Shown here one piece after another: positions 1 through 9,219 of a stretch of 64,000 nucleotides of DNA. The stretch lies in NCBI RefSeq assembly GCF_001434935.1, contig NZ_AZEG01000006.1:1-64000 (forward strand). Reading direction: 5' to 3'. Source of the stretch: Liquorilactobacillus uvarum DSM 19971. GTDB taxonomy: Bacteria > Bacillota > Bacilli > Lactobacillales > Lactobacillaceae. Under the pieces are notes generated by a model that was not told where the DNA came from, ran no database searches, and was given only the letters and a program-made list of their open reading frames with translations. The position numbers and the translations under genes are program-made. Each line of letters begins with the position of its first letter. The stretch's first letter is position 1.

Positions 1-28
1 ATTAATTATGGCACAACTGTTCAGAAAT

Positions 29-750
29 TTATGTACCAAATACTAGGATAGGAGCAACATGTCCGCTATCGGCAAAATGTGCCGAACATTCCGATCTAAC
101 TTTTTGGATTATTTCTTCAGCGTGTGGATGAAGAGGTACCAAAAGAATGTAGAAAGAAGACCAATGGCCGCAAATAATGGGAGCTGATGGATTGTTTAAA
201 AAATGGACAGTTTTAGTGAATTTATTTTTTTGTGCGGGTGTAAGGTCATCAGTAATTAGAACGCGGTAAGTAAGATTGGATTCAAGCGACAGTTTCTTGA
301 TTAACTGAGACTGATCGATCGGTCTAGTTGGCACAAGCAGTGATTGAAGCAAACCTGATTCAGTTAGGTCTGTATTTTGGCTTTGGAGTTGATAAAAGTG
401 AGACATAATTTCGCGGTATTGGATTTCACTTTTGATGTTTATCAGAGGCAATTCCAACTTTTTGCATTTGTTTACGAGGGACGGTGGACCTTTTGCAGAT
501 AATCATTATTTTTGAGAACGATGCCAGCCAGCTTTATTTTGTCTAGCTGCTGTATGAAAGATGATAATGATTGTGATTCTTGGAGACCAAATAAACTTGT
601 TAGAAGTAAATCACCGCCAACTGCCCACTTATCAAGATCTGGTGTTGCTATTATCATGATTTCTTTGATAGATGGATCATGGATGGGTTTATTGAGCCAG
701 GTAATCTCATTTTCAGGTAATGTGTGGATAAGCTGGTGAACTGTGACCAT
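29..750 (-). pseudogene. Broken PucR-family transcriptional regulator (N-terminal part)
   Basis: Two adjacent minus-strand reading frames join into one PucR-type regulator. The first carries the PucR N-terminal signature (VGGDLLLTS near residue 50) and runs to KNNDYLQK. One base is then missing near 488, and the protein resumes in another frame as PPSLVNKCKKLELPLINI. That matches the block EIPQDIIDKCSKLNFPLISV in the intact paralogue at 43895-45064. The frame stops again at 29-31, before any C-terminal helix-turn-helix, so the DNA-binding part is missing or lies beyond the left edge. ATG at 750 is preferred because an AAGGAGC ribosome site precedes it. Divergent from the MFS gene at 923, it was probably that gene's regulator. 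What is seen is a frameshift; decay versus sequence error is undecided. Confidence 0.8.
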
Positions 751-778
751 TTCGAAACAGCTCCTTTCCAATTTGTGT

Positions 779-794
779 TATGTTTTATAACATA
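779..794. promoter_or_regulatory. Inverted repeat TATGTT-N4-AACATA, candidate operator
   Basis: The sequence TATGTTTTATAACATA lies just upstream of the broken PucR gene. It shares the TATGTT/AACATA half-sites with the site at 887-898 and with sites before the paralogous MFS gene at 26.7-26.8 kb. It is inferred to be the binding site of a PucR-type regulator; the family's own consensus was not checked. Confidence 0.45.
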
Positions 795-886
795 GATTTT
801 ACCCTTTTGGGAAAAAAGTGCAATAACATTTGCCTTTTAAGTCAATGAATTTTATTTTAATACGTTTAGAATAAAGTTAATGTCAT

Positions 887-898
887 ATGTTATAACAT
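887..898. promoter_or_regulatory. Perfect palindrome ATGTTATAACAT, candidate operator of the MFS/amidase unit
   Basis: ATGTTATAACAT is a perfect 12-bp palindrome 25 bp ahead of the MFS start codon, close to where the promoter should lie. With the related repeat at 779-794 it brackets the divergent intergenic region, as expected for a shared regulator of the two divergent genes. Confidence 0.5.
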
Positions 899-922
899 TG
901 ACTAATTATAGGAGGACCTGAA

Positions 923-2221
923 ATGGAAAAGAAAATAGCCGAGGTACCCACAAAAAGCAGTTTTGCAAAAAGAATAGCGAAACCAGTCGAAGTTAGCGAT
1001 CGTTATTGGTGGAAAGTTGTTATTCTAAGTTTCTTTGGTTGGATATTTATTTATGCGGATAGAACAGTTTTGAATCCGACAATGCCGAATATCGCTTCAG
1101 CATTTCATATTAATAATACAAGTTTAGGTTTGATTAATAGTGTATTTTTTATGGCTTACGCATTAGCTCAGGTACCATTAGGAATTATTGCTGAAAAAGT
1201 AGGTCGTAAATATATGATAGCATTTGGCTTTTTCTTATTTGGAGCAATGACATTTCTTTCAGGTATTGTAACAGCCTTTGGAGCATTTTTGATAATTAGG
1301 GCCATTGCAGGGTTAGGTGAAGGTGCATACTATGGTCCTCAATATGCTCTTTCGACAGAAGCAATTCCGCCAAAGCGTTTGACACTAGGTACAGCAATCA
1401 TTAATAGTGGAATGGCATTCGGAACTTCAGGTGGTTATCTTTTATCAAGTATTCTGGTTTTGCAAAATGGCGGTAAATGGCAGCAGCCTTTCTTGATTAT
1501 TGCAATTCCCACGATCTTAATGGGGGTATTGTTTACATGGATTTTAAAAGAAAAGATAATTAGCCCGCACCATCAAAAGCAGACTGCAAATTTTGATTCG
1601 CAACAGGTCGTAAAGTCTAAAATTGATTTTAAACAGATATTAACAAATCGAAATTTATTATTGTCGTTTTTTATATGTTTTTGTTCTATCTATGCTTTCT
1701 TCGTCATCATTACGTGGTTACCACAGTATTTGCAAGTTGAACGTGGTTTTACAGGATCCTCTGTCGGTTTTATTTCATCATTAGTACCTTGGGCATCAAT
1801 TCCGGGAGCATTGATTGTTGCAAAATTAAATGATTATCTGGGAACCTATACAAAATCATTGGTAAGCGGATTGATGATACTCTCAATTATTTCTGTTTTG
1901 GGAATTGTTGTAGCGCACAGTAGGATTGGTCTGTTGTTCTTCCTTGTTATGTATGGATTGACTGGAAAATTAGCGTTGGATCCGATTCTTGTGGCTTTTG
2001 TAGCCAAAAATGCTAAAAATAGCCAATTAGCGACTACATTATCAATGTATAATTTTGTTGGTATGTCAGGCTCAGTTTTGGCTCCGTATGTCACAGGATA
2101 TCTTGCCGACAAAACGGGAACAATGACAGTTGGTTTTTATCTGGCAGCAATATTATTAGTCCTTGGAGGCGTTGCTTTCTTGTTTACCTCAAAAGGCAAG
2201 GCAGTTACTAGAAAACTGTAG
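923..2221 (+). CDS. MFS transporter (anion:cation symporter-like)
   Basis: This 432-residue major facilitator protein has about 12 hydrophobic segments. The start is supported by AGGAGG at 911-916. Conserved features include DRTVLNPTMP after TM1, an MFS motif-A-like segment GIIAEKVGRK at about residues 89-98, and a charged central loop around residues 205-240. It resembles the ACS (organic anion:cation symporter) branch and is clearly paralogous to the transporter at 26871-28154: both share RYWWKV near the N-terminus and QYLQVERGF or QFLEVERGF before TM8. An amidase follows 114 bp downstream, so the substrate is probably a small carboxylate or amide that the amidase then cleaves. That pairing is inference and the actual substrate is unknown. 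Confidence 0.88.
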   Translation: MEKKIAEVPTKSSFAKRIAKPVEVSDRYWWKVVILSFFGWIFIYADRTVLNPTMPNIASAFHINNTSLGLINSVFFMAYALAQVPLGIIAEKVGRKYMIAFGFFLFGAMTFLSGIVTAFGAFLIIRAIAGLGEGAYYGPQYALSTEAIPPKRLTLGTAIINSGMAFGTSGGYLLSSILVLQNGGKWQQPFLIIAIPTILMGVLFTWILKEKIISPHHQKQTANFDSQQVVKSKIDFKQILTNRNLLLSFFICFCSIYAFFVIITWLPQYLQVERGFTGSSVGFISSLVPWASIPGALIVAKLNDYLGTYTKSLVSGLMILSIISVLGIVVAHSRIGLLFFLVMYGLTGKLALDPILVAFVAKNAKNSQLATTLSMYNFVGMSGSVLAPYVTGYLADKTGTMTVGFYLAAILLVLGGVAFLFTSKGKAVTRKL

Positions 2222-2250
2222 GACTTAATTTAGCGATATTAAAAAAATGC

Positions 2251-2272
2251 TTTTGTTGCAAACAAAATTTTT
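2251..2272 (+). terminator. Weak hairpin with T-run between MFS and amidase genes
   Basis: TTTTGTT and AACAAAA form a short A/T hairpin followed by a run of T. It could attenuate rather than end transcription into the amidase gene. Confidence 0.3.
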
Positions 2273-2335
2273 CGGAACAAGTATGTTAAAGAATAGAAAC
2301 CTATTATTAATTAAAAGAGGAAAGCAGGCAGGGCT

Positions 2336-3514
2336 ATGATTAAAAATCAACAAGCAAAAACAACACCGTATATTGATCCAGAATATGAACAACCAGCTTT
2401 GGAAAAAGGGGAACTTTCTAACAAAACATTTGCAATCAAAGATGTTTTTAACTTGAAAGGACATACAAGCGGGTTGGGGAATCCTGATTGGAAGAAGATA
2501 CATGGGCCTGCAAAAGAGAATGCAACGGTTGTTGACATGCTATTGAAACAAGGGGCATCTTTGAGAGGTGTAACTATTTCAGATGAATTCATGTATTCTA
2601 TCAAGGGTGTCAATATACATTATGGCACTCCTGCTAATCCTAAATATCCATGGGCTTTTACAGGAGGATCAAGTTCCGGTTCGGCTTCAGCAGTGGCTGC
2701 CCACGATGTTGATTTTGCGCTTGGAACGGATACGGGAGGTTCTGTTCGAGTTCCTGCAAGTTACTGCGGATTGTACGGTTTCCGTCCTACTCATGATATT
2801 CATATGTTAGAAGGCGTTGCACCTTTAGCCCCCAGTTTTGATACAGTAGGTTTGTTAACCAGATCAAGCGAAATGCTGAGTCAACTTGGGGATGTCCTCT
2901 ATGCACCGGTGGAAAAACAGTTTGACGATTTAGTTTTGTTAAGAGATGCCTTTGATCTTGCATCCGAAGATTATAAGGAAGAAGTACTGCCGTTTATTGA
3001 TGAGCTATCCATATCTAAAAAAATAAAGAAATTACCGGCGCAATTTGAATTGATGTCTCTATTAGATACGTTTAAAGCTATCCAGGGTTACGAGGCATGG
3101 CAAAACTATGGAGATTGGGTAAGCAAAAACAAAGATAAAATTGGGAAGGACATTAAAGCCCATTTTGATTTTGCTGAGCAGATTAGCAAAGAGACAAACG
3201 TAGTGGAAAAAGCACGTGTAAACCAACAGGAGTGGAAAGACTATCTTGCAAAAGAGCTTAAGCCTGGACAGCTGTTGCTTGTACCAACAACACCAGATGC
3301 AGCGCCTGCGAAGACAATTGGAATCAAAGAAATGGAAGAAGTTAGGAAAAATACACAATTACTGACTACAATAGCAGGTCTATCGGGGTTGCCTCAAATT
3401 ACAGTTCCAGTTGAAAAAAATGGATATAGTTTTGGATTATCATTTATTGCGAGTCAGGGAATGGATTTGCCGCTCATCAAGTTTGTACAGAATCTAGTTA
3501 ACGAAAGCAAATAA
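2336..3514 (+). CDS. Amidase (amidase signature family)
   Basis: This 392-residue amidase-signature hydrolase would cleave a carboxamide to an acid and ammonia. The Ser-cisSer-Lys triad is visible: Lys35 in FAIKD, the cis-Ser at about residue 112 in GGSSSGSA, and the nucleophile Ser136 in GTDTGGSVR. The 24-residue gap between the two serines is the one usual for GatA/FAAH relatives. It is shorter than GatA (about 485 residues) and closer to the plant AMI1/small amidase type, so it is unlikely to be the tRNA amidotransferase subunit. No signal peptide is seen, so it is cytoplasmic. It sits downstream of an MFS gene; a nitrilase-family amidohydrolase follows the paralogous MFS gene at 28178. 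A shared theme of amide import and hydrolysis is inferred. Confidence 0.88.
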   Translation: MIKNQQAKTTPYIDPEYEQPALEKGELSNKTFAIKDVFNLKGHTSGLGNPDWKKIHGPAKENATVVDMLLKQGASLRGVTISDEFMYSIKGVNIHYGTPANPKYPWAFTGGSSSGSASAVAAHDVDFALGTDTGGSVRVPASYCGLYGFRPTHDIHMLEGVAPLAPSFDTVGLLTRSSEMLSQLGDVLYAPVEKQFDDLVLLRDAFDLASEDYKEEVLPFIDELSISKKIKKLPAQFELMSLLDTFKAIQGYEAWQNYGDWVSKNKDKIGKDIKAHFDFAEQISKETNVVEKARVNQQEWKDYLAKELKPGQLLLVPTTPDAAPAKTIGIKEMEEVRKNTQLLTTIAGLSGLPQITVPVEKNGYSFGLSFIASQGMDLPLIKFVQNLVNESK

Positions 3515-4027
3515 TTTGATATATTTGTGAACATAATTTCAGTGTAATTATCAATAACGATAAAAAATTTCATGTGAAATGTTGCTGAAAGTATAAAAAT
3601 GAAAGTTTTTTAAGCAAACAGAATTAGCTGCTGACCGACAATGGTTTGCAGCTTTTTTGGTGATAGTAAAAAAAGGTTTCATTGGTGTGTCATGAATTAA
3701 TGTTTCTTGAAATGAGATCTTCACCGCTGACAATTACAAGTGTTTGAAATAAAATAGCGGCTTGTAAAATTATGAGTAGTGACCCCAAAATACTTTTTAC
3801 AGGTTAAAATTGTCAGGCAAGTTAAGATGTTCAGACAATATATATAGTTTATCAGTTTAAAAATATGAAGAAAAGATTTTGAATGAAACACAGAATATAA
3901 GTAAAAAGGTTATTCTTGTTACATACTAAAATTGTTAATAAAAGCTGCTACACCATGATGTAAAGAAATTTTGACAGACTAAAAATTAAAAATGTGCTAC
4001 TAATAAAGTAGTGGAGGTGGCAATCAA
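3515..4027. other. Intergenic stretch, 513 bp
   Basis: AT-rich, with no coding frame I can support. It holds the terminator-like hairpin at 3626-3658, a TTTCATGTGAAA inverted repeat near 3567-3578, and presumably the promoter of the XRE gene. GTGGAGGTGG just before 4028 is its ribosome site. Confidence 0.6.
3626..3658 (+). terminator. Rho-independent terminator after the amidase gene
   Basis: AGCTGC and GCAGCT form a stem around a 16-base loop, followed by TTTTTT. It is the first such structure downstream of the amidase gene. Confidence 0.5.
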
Positions 4028-4599
4028 ATGGATCTTAGTAAACGACTTGTTGAGTTGAGGAAACAATGGAATTATTCTCAGGCAGAATTAGCCCAAAAAT
4101 TATATGTTTCGCGTCAAACAATTTCTAGTTGGGAAAATGCGAAGACTTACCCAGATCTTCAAAGCTTGATTATATTAGCGAATATATATCATAAATCTGT
4201 AGATGACCTAATTAAGGGGATATTGATGAACGGAAGTATAAAGCAATGCGTCAGAACATTCGGTGGCGTTATCTTGCCACTATAATATATTTAATTCTTG
4301 TGTATTTGGCTTTCACCAGTATAAGGTGGATTCCATTAACTTTTAGTTTAGTAATAATTGTTGTGCTGACAGTTCTGGGTATCGAGAACATTTTATATTT
4401 AATCAAGTTCAGCAAAAAATATAATTTGTACAATATACGTCAAATCTTAAACTATCTTGGCAATATTCCCACACACTTCTCAAAATATAGCAGGCAAAGG
4501 CTACTATTTCAATATATTATAGGTGGGATATTAGGCATAGCTATTGGATTGATATTGACCGCTTTGATTGGAATTTATATTTTACAATGGCGCTTTTAA
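4028..4599 (+). pseudogene. XRE-type regulator with C-terminal membrane domain, frameshifted
   Basis: The first 64 residues form a Cro/C1-type helix-turn-helix domain (SQAELAQKL, SRQTISSWE). After DLIKG the frame changes. Reading on in the next frame gives DIDERKYKAMRQNIRWRY and then a hydrophobic domain with three or four membrane segments ending at 4599. HTH-plus-membrane proteins with this layout are common in lactobacilli. The break falls in a GGGG run near 4215, so a single lost G explains it. This could be a mutation, slippage-based switching or a sequencing error. As read, only an 85-residue HTH protein with a scrambled tail would be made. Confidence 0.78.
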
Positions 4600-4694
4600 G
4601 GGTGCTGGTAATTCTACAAAATATCTAGATACAGCTGGAGACTTTTTTATAGAAAGAATTACGCGAGACTTCTGGGTACCTTTCATCCCAAATG

Positions 4695-4708
4695 TGTAAA
4701 CGCTTTTT
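4695..4708. promoter_or_regulatory. Candidate cre site upstream of the SorC regulator
   Basis: TGTAAACGCTTTTT matches 12 of 14 positions of the catabolite-responsive element TGWAANCGNTNWCA. It lies about 50 bp ahead of the regulator gene, where CcpA binding could control it. Confidence 0.4.
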
Positions 4709-4716
4709 CATATTTT

Positions 4717-4728
4717 TCACATTTGTGA
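4717..4728. promoter_or_regulatory. TCACA-N2-TGTGA inverted repeat upstream of the SorC gene
   Basis: TCACATTTGTGA lies 29 bp before the ATG of the SorC-family gene. The same half-sites, on the opposite strand, recur at 5738-5749 immediately after the gene. It is a plausible autoregulatory operator. Confidence 0.45.
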
Positions 4729-4757
4729 TATTATCAACTTAAGAAAGAGGGGTGCTT

Positions 4758-5726
4758 ATGACTTATTCGAATTCAAAACAAATAGAGAGATTAATTCAAG
4801 TGTCAGAATTGTACTACAAACGAAACTACTCTCAGAAACAAATTTCAGAAAAACTTCATATCCATAGAACTGAAATTAGCAGATTACTGAAAAGGGCGAG
4901 GAAAGTGGGTATTGTAAAAATTAATGTTTCTCCACCCACAAGTCGTGCAAATGAAAATTTAGAAAACTTTATGCGTCAAAATTTCAATTTGAAACAAGCA
5001 ATAGTTGTCCCTACAGAAACTAATAGTGATTACCATGACGATCTTGAAAGTATCTCGGTCTATACGAACACCTTACTTAATGATTTAATGAAAAATGACT
5101 GCGTAATAGGTTTGTCATGGGGTGAAACAATAAAAAAAGTAGTTGATAATTTTTTCCTGTCCAAAAAAGTGAAAAATGTTTCAATTTTACCATTGATAGG
5201 CAGTCCAATGGGAAAACTTGATATTTCATGTCAAGCCAATCACCTGGTTCATCGAATGTGCGATAAAATTCCAAGTTCCAAGCTTTTCTACCTTGATTCT
5301 CCAGTATTTATCAATTCAGTGAGGGTAATGCGAGAGATTCTTTCAACGGAAACTAATAGAAGTACTGTTCAATCATGGGATAAAGTCAATATTGCGCTTG
5401 TTGGAATTGGGAGTGCAAAAATGGTAGACAATTATAATTGGCGAGCTTTTTATAAAAAAGAGGAAGCAAGGGAGATATACAAGAATTCTATGGTAGGAGA
5501 TGTGTTATCACAATCCTTTTCATTAGATGGAGAAGAGTACCGTGAAAAGTACCCCAATCTTGTTGGTGCAAGTTTGGCTCAGTTGAGAAATATGGACACA
5601 GTCGTGGGAGTAGCTACTGGAGAACGAAAAGTTGAAGCTATTGTAGGGGGACTCAAAGCTAATCTTTTTGATATTTTAATTACTACCGATAAAGTTGTTC
5701 GGGAGATTAAGCATCTTTATTTTTAG
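4758..5726 (+). CDS. SorC/DeoR-type sugar-responsive transcriptional regulator
   Basis: This 322-residue regulator has an N-terminal helix-turn-helix (residues about 18-42: YSQKQISEKL and HRTEISRLLKRA) and a C-terminal SorC effector domain related to phosphosugar isomerases, with GLSWG at about 121-125 and GIGSA near 219. ATG at 4758 is preferred to the upstream GTG because AAAGAGG lies 7 bases before it. The gene stands between inverted repeats at 4717 and 5738 and precedes the Ugp-like transport operon by about 500 bp, so it probably controls that operon in response to a phosphorylated sugar or polyol. The effector is not identifiable from sequence. Confidence 0.85.
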   Translation: MTYSNSKQIERLIQVSELYYKRNYSQKQISEKLHIHRTEISRLLKRARKVGIVKINVSPPTSRANENLENFMRQNFNLKQAIVVPTETNSDYHDDLESISVYTNTLLNDLMKNDCVIGLSWGETIKKVVDNFFLSKKVKNVSILPLIGSPMGKLDISCQANHLVHRMCDKIPSSKLFYLDSPVFINSVRVMREILSTETNRSTVQSWDKVNIALVGIGSAKMVDNYNWRAFYKKEEAREIYKNSMVGDVLSQSFSLDGEEYREKYPNLVGASLAQLRNMDTVVGVATGERKVEAIVGGLKANLFDILITTDKVVREIKHLYF

Positions 5727-5737
5727 TGATTTCATAG

Positions 5738-5749
5738 TCACAAATGTGA
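5738..5749. promoter_or_regulatory. TCACA-N2-TGTGA inverted repeat downstream of the SorC gene
   Basis: TCACAAATGTGA is the reverse complement of the site at 4717-4728. It may be a second regulator site facing the transport operon. Confidence 0.4.
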
Positions 5750-5880
5750 AAGAGTTTTAAATCATTAAAAACACAGAATTTATGGACAAATCAAATTTTC
5801 AGAAATAAGAGAATAGATTATGATAATGAAGCAGGTATTGAAGAACGAGGTAGGCAGAGGTAGAGCATTAACCGTGAATT

Positions 5881-5955
5881 AAGAAGAGAGGCTGGGTTAT
5901 GATTTATGACCAATTCGTTATTAAGCGGCAGAGTCTAAATATAGAAATATGTTAA
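5881..5955 (+). pseudogene. Short coding remnant ending in the KRQ-x3-IE-x-C motif
   Basis: An open stretch of 24 codons ends FVIKRQSLNIEIC and then TAA. A second stretch at 42084-42173 ends VVKRQNVTIEVC and TAA. The two share both peptide and DNA (TTAAGCGGCAGA and TATGTTAATT), and each is followed within about 25 bp by a strong terminator. This looks like the preserved 3' end of the same lost gene, possibly a mobile-element gene. The parent family is not recognised. Confidence 0.4.
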
Positions 5956-5976
5956 TTTTCATAATACAGATTGGGT

Positions 5977-6004
5977 AAAAAGGCTTTGATCAAAGCCTTT
6001 TTTT
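5977..6004 (+). terminator. Rho-independent terminator
   Basis: AAAAAGGCTTTG and CAAAGCCTTTTT form a perfect stem around AT with a T-run, ending the SorC/remnant transcript. Confidence 0.85.
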
Positions 6005-6237
6005 ATATGCAAAATGGTTTGTATTTCTGTTTTTTTACAGCAACAATGTTGATTTGATGCTGAATGGTTTAGGCAATCAGGTTTGCTGTGATTTAAAAAT
6101 AAATTATCAAATGGATATATCTATATCTAAAAAAATATTTTACAACTTGCTTACCTGACCTATACTTAACGATTACAATATCGAAACAGAATAGATACAA
6201 TCTACGGTTATTATTAAACAACGAGGGGGAGATTTAA

Positions 6238-7514
6238 TTGAAGATAAGTAATTATTTTAAAAAAGCAATTGGGATAGTTTCACTGTTAATGTTGACAATC
6301 CTATTTGCAGGATGTTCAAGTACCAAGGCATCATCAAAAAAAGTTGTTCATATTTCTTACTGGCATGTCAATGCTCAAACACAGGGAGGAACTGCTGTTG
6401 ATAAGCTTGTAAAAGACTTTAATAAAACACATAAATATATTAAAGTTACAGCCAAATATAATCCGAATATGTATCAAGGACTGATGCAGAATTTACAATC
6501 TGCACAAGCATCAGGCAAAGTTCCAGATATAGTTCAGGTGGGATGGGCATACACAAATTATTTTGCAAGTAATTTTAAATATTTAACACCAACAGATGCA
6601 CAAAGCAAATTTGATAACAGTAAAACATTTATTAATAAAAACTTTAGTAAACAGACATTGTCATTTGCTAAAGATAGTAAGAATAATTTAGTAGGCCTCC
6701 CGTACTCGTTAAGCACACCTGTCTTATACTACAACAAAACGATGCTAGATAAGTATGGAATAAATGCTGATAATCTTTCTACTTGGGAAGGTGTGCGCAC
6801 AGCTGCTAAGAAGATTAAAGAAGCCAGTGGGATTATGGCCTTTACATTCAAGAACCGGGTGACACATGGGCACAACAGGCAGTGTTATTAAGTAATGGCG
6901 CACAAATTAAAAAAGATGGCAAAGCGGCATTTGCAAGTGAAAGTGGGACTAAAGCGTATCAATTTTATCAAGACATGGTAGTTAAAGAAAAAACAGCATT
7001 ACATACCCCATGGGCTCAAGGAATTGATGATTTTCTGAATGGCAAGGTTGCAATTGCATATACGACTGTGGCTCAAGCTTCACACATTAAGAAAAGTGCT
7101 AATTTTGATGCTGAAGCACTTACCTCACCTCATTTCAAAGGGCATAAAGCGACTGTACCGGTTGGCGGCTCAATGTTGGCAATAACTGCTCAAAAAAGTG
7201 AACAGCAAAAAGCAGCTTGGACCTTTGAAAAATATATGTATAAAAACAGCTCACTAGTGACTTGGAGTAAGGGAACCGGCTATTTGCCACCAACAGAAAG
7301 TGCACTCACATCACAGGATTTCAAAACCTACTTAAATGAAAATCCGATGCTGAAAGCTGCTACCAGCCAAATTAAGACGGCTGTTCCATGGACTTCATTT
7401 CCTAAAAATGGGTTGCAAGCTGAACAAACAATGATTGATGCACGTGACAAAATTTTGTCTGGTAGCAATGTACAAGAAACATTGAAGTCTGCCCAGGAGA
7501 AAATCAATGAATAG
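6238..7514 (+). pseudogene. Ugp-like extracellular solute-binding lipoprotein, frameshifted
   Basis: TTG start with GAGGGGGA 7 bases upstream. Residues 1-26 form a lipoprotein signal with lipobox FAGC (Cys26). The rest is a family 1 sugar/glycerol-phosphate binding protein. Frame 1 ends as FTFKNRVTHGHNRQCY. Shifting one base gives FQEPGDTWAQQAVLLSNGA, which continues without a gap into the second frame to 7514. One base is missing near 6851. About 425 residues once joined, the normal family length. It is the first gene of an operon with two permeases and an ATPase, so its loss would cripple import. The downstream genes look intact, which makes a recent mutation or a sequencing error likely. 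Confidence 0.85.
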
Positions 7515-8397
7515 TAGTGGAAGTAAAAACAAGTTTTTGACAATTGCTTATCTTTCGCCAACAGCGGTAATCCTGTTGGTTTTTATGGTGATCCCGATAC
7601 TTTACACACTTTATTTAAGTTTTTTTGATTGGAATTTGATTTCGCCAACAAAAAATTTTGTTGGGTTAGAAAACTACACAAGTATTTTCACGGACTCAGT
7701 TAATCGGAAAGTATTGCTAAACACTATTGTATATATATTACTATTATTGATCTTAAATTTTATAATTCCATATTTCATTTCATTAATAGTAAAATTTTTT
7801 ATCAATAAAATGAAAAATTCATATAAAATAATATTTTTCATTCCCAGTTTATTTTCACTTGTCGTTGGAGCAATGCTATTTTCGTGGATAATGAATCCTA
7901 TTTCTGGACCGGTTGCGTTCCTAATGAGACATTTTGGAGTTGCATTGCCCAACTGGACCAATTCCAGCGCCATGGCGATAGTAATGTTGTGTTTAATAAC
8001 GAATTGGAAGGTTTTTGGATATAATTTTGTACTGCTACTGACTGGTTTAGGCAGTATTCCACAAAATATTATTGATGCGACAAAGATCGACAGTATTCCA
8101 AGATGGAAAATGGTCCGAGATATTGTGCTTCCATTAAATAAAAGTATTGCTTTTTATGTGCTTATTCTGACAATCGTTCAAGGTTTACAATATGTTTTCA
8201 CTCCAATTAGCGTTATTACACAAGGCGGTCCTTATTATGGATCTTCTAATATTTTCTATCATACGTATTTAAACGCTTTTGTACTTTACAAGACAGGTAA
8301 TGCTTCTGCACTGGCTGTGATAACCTTTCTAGTTTTTCTGATATTACTTTATTTGGAGATGAAATTTGTTGAAGGGAGGATGGGCAACTGTGAATAA
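7507..8397 (+). CDS. ABC transporter permease, UgpA/MalF-like
   Basis: This 296-residue inner permease has six predicted membrane segments and an EAA-type loop (IPQNIIDATKIDSIPRWKMVRDIVLP, about residues 180-205) that docks with the ATPase. AGGAG precedes the ATG, which overlaps the end of the binding-protein gene by 8 bases, so translation is coupled. It belongs to the carbohydrate uptake type 1 (CUT1) family. The neighbouring metallophosphoesterase suggests a glycerol-phosphate-type cargo, but a plain oligosaccharide is possible. Confidence 0.88.
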   Translation: MNSSGSKNKFLTIAYLSPTAVILLVFMVIPILYTLYLSFFDWNLISPTKNFVGLENYTSIFTDSVNRKVLLNTIVYILLLLILNFIIPYFISLIVKFFINKMKNSYKIIFFIPSLFSLVVGAMLFSWIMNPISGPVAFLMRHFGVALPNWTNSSAMAIVMLCLITNWKVFGYNFVLLLTGLGSIPQNIIDATKIDSIPRWKMVRDIVLPLNKSIAFYVLILTIVQGLQYVFTPISVITQGGPYYGSSNIFYHTYLNAFVLYKTGNASALAVITFLVFLILLYLEMKFVEGRMGNCE

Positions 8398-9208
8398 GTT
8401 TAGAGAAGGTGGATGGCATATTTTGTTGCTGCTCATTTGCCTAGTTTTGTTACTGCCAGTTGTTTTTATGATTTCAAATTCTTTTAAGACATTGCAGGAT
8501 TCTTATCATTCAATGCTGCAAATAATCCCATTACATCCAACATTTAGTAATTACACAACGTTGGGAAGACAAATCGATTTGTTACGCTTGATTTGGAATA
8601 CATTTTTTATGGCAGCGATCGTGACATTAGGGAAGCTCATTACTGGTCTGTTTGCTGCATATGCATTCAAATACTTTTCATTTAAAGGCAAAAAATGGAT
8701 ATATTTAATTTTTGTTTCGACGATTTTTGTGCCATTTACTGTGATTATGATTCCAAATTATTTAGTAATCTCTAAGATTAACCTATTAAATACAGCACCT
8801 GGAGTTGCATTACCGCAAATGTGTGATGCTACAGGAATCATGCTTTTTCTAAAAGCAATGGACAAGATTCCTAAAAGCCTGATAGAGTCTTTGAAAATTG
8901 ATGGCATTTCTTCACACATGATTCTGAAGGATATTATTATACCGATCTTGCGCCCCAGCATTATCAGTATTGGAGCAATTTTCTTTATTAATTCTTGGAA
9001 TGAGTATGTTTGGCCAACATTAATCTTGAAAGATAAAAGCAGTTTTACTTTGCCATTAGCTTTACAAAATTATATTTCGAGTGAGGGTGGAACAAACTTT
9101 CCATTGGCGATGGCTTTGTCAACAATCATGATTATTGTGCCATTGTTCATTTATTTAATATTTCAACGATACATTTTAAATAGCATCAGCAATTCAGGAT
9201 TAAAATAA
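8390..9208 (+). CDS. ABC transporter permease, UgpE/MalG-like
   Basis: The second CUT1 permease has six membrane segments and an EAA loop near residues 160-190 (IPKSLIESLKIDGISSHMILKDIIIP). The GTG at 8390 is chosen over upstream TTG codons because GGGAGG lies about 10 bases before it; this gives the usual start MNKFREGGWHILLL and an 8-base overlap with the preceding gene. It pairs with the 7507 permease to form the membrane channel. Confidence 0.87.
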   Translation: MNKFREGGWHILLLLICLVLLLPVVFMISNSFKTLQDSYHSMLQIIPLHPTFSNYTTLGRQIDLLRLIWNTFFMAAIVTLGKLITGLFAAYAFKYFSFKGKKWIYLIFVSTIFVPFTVIMIPNYLVISKINLLNTAPGVALPQMCDATGIMLFLKAMDKIPKSLIESLKIDGISSHMILKDIIIPILRPSIISIGAIFFINSWNEYVWPTLILKDKSSFTLPLALQNYISSEGGTNFPLAMALSTIMIIVPLFIYLIFQRYILNSISNSGLK

Positions 9209-9219
9209 GGTGGTTAATT

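Larger units (their letters stand above)
5727..6237. other. Intergenic stretch, 511 bp, before the Ugp-like operon
   Basis: Holds the inverted repeat at 5738, a coding remnant at 5881-5955, a strong terminator at 5977-6004, and an AT-rich segment (6005-6220) that must contain the transport operon promoter. GAGGGGGA at 6223-6230 is the ribosome site of the binding-protein gene. Confidence 0.6.

Noticed and set aside
5780-6004. Small regulatory RNA ending at the 5977 terminator
   Set aside because: The conserved block shared with 42084-42173 is preserved at the codon level (synonymous and conservative changes), which fits a protein remnant better than an RNA. Not excluded without expression data.
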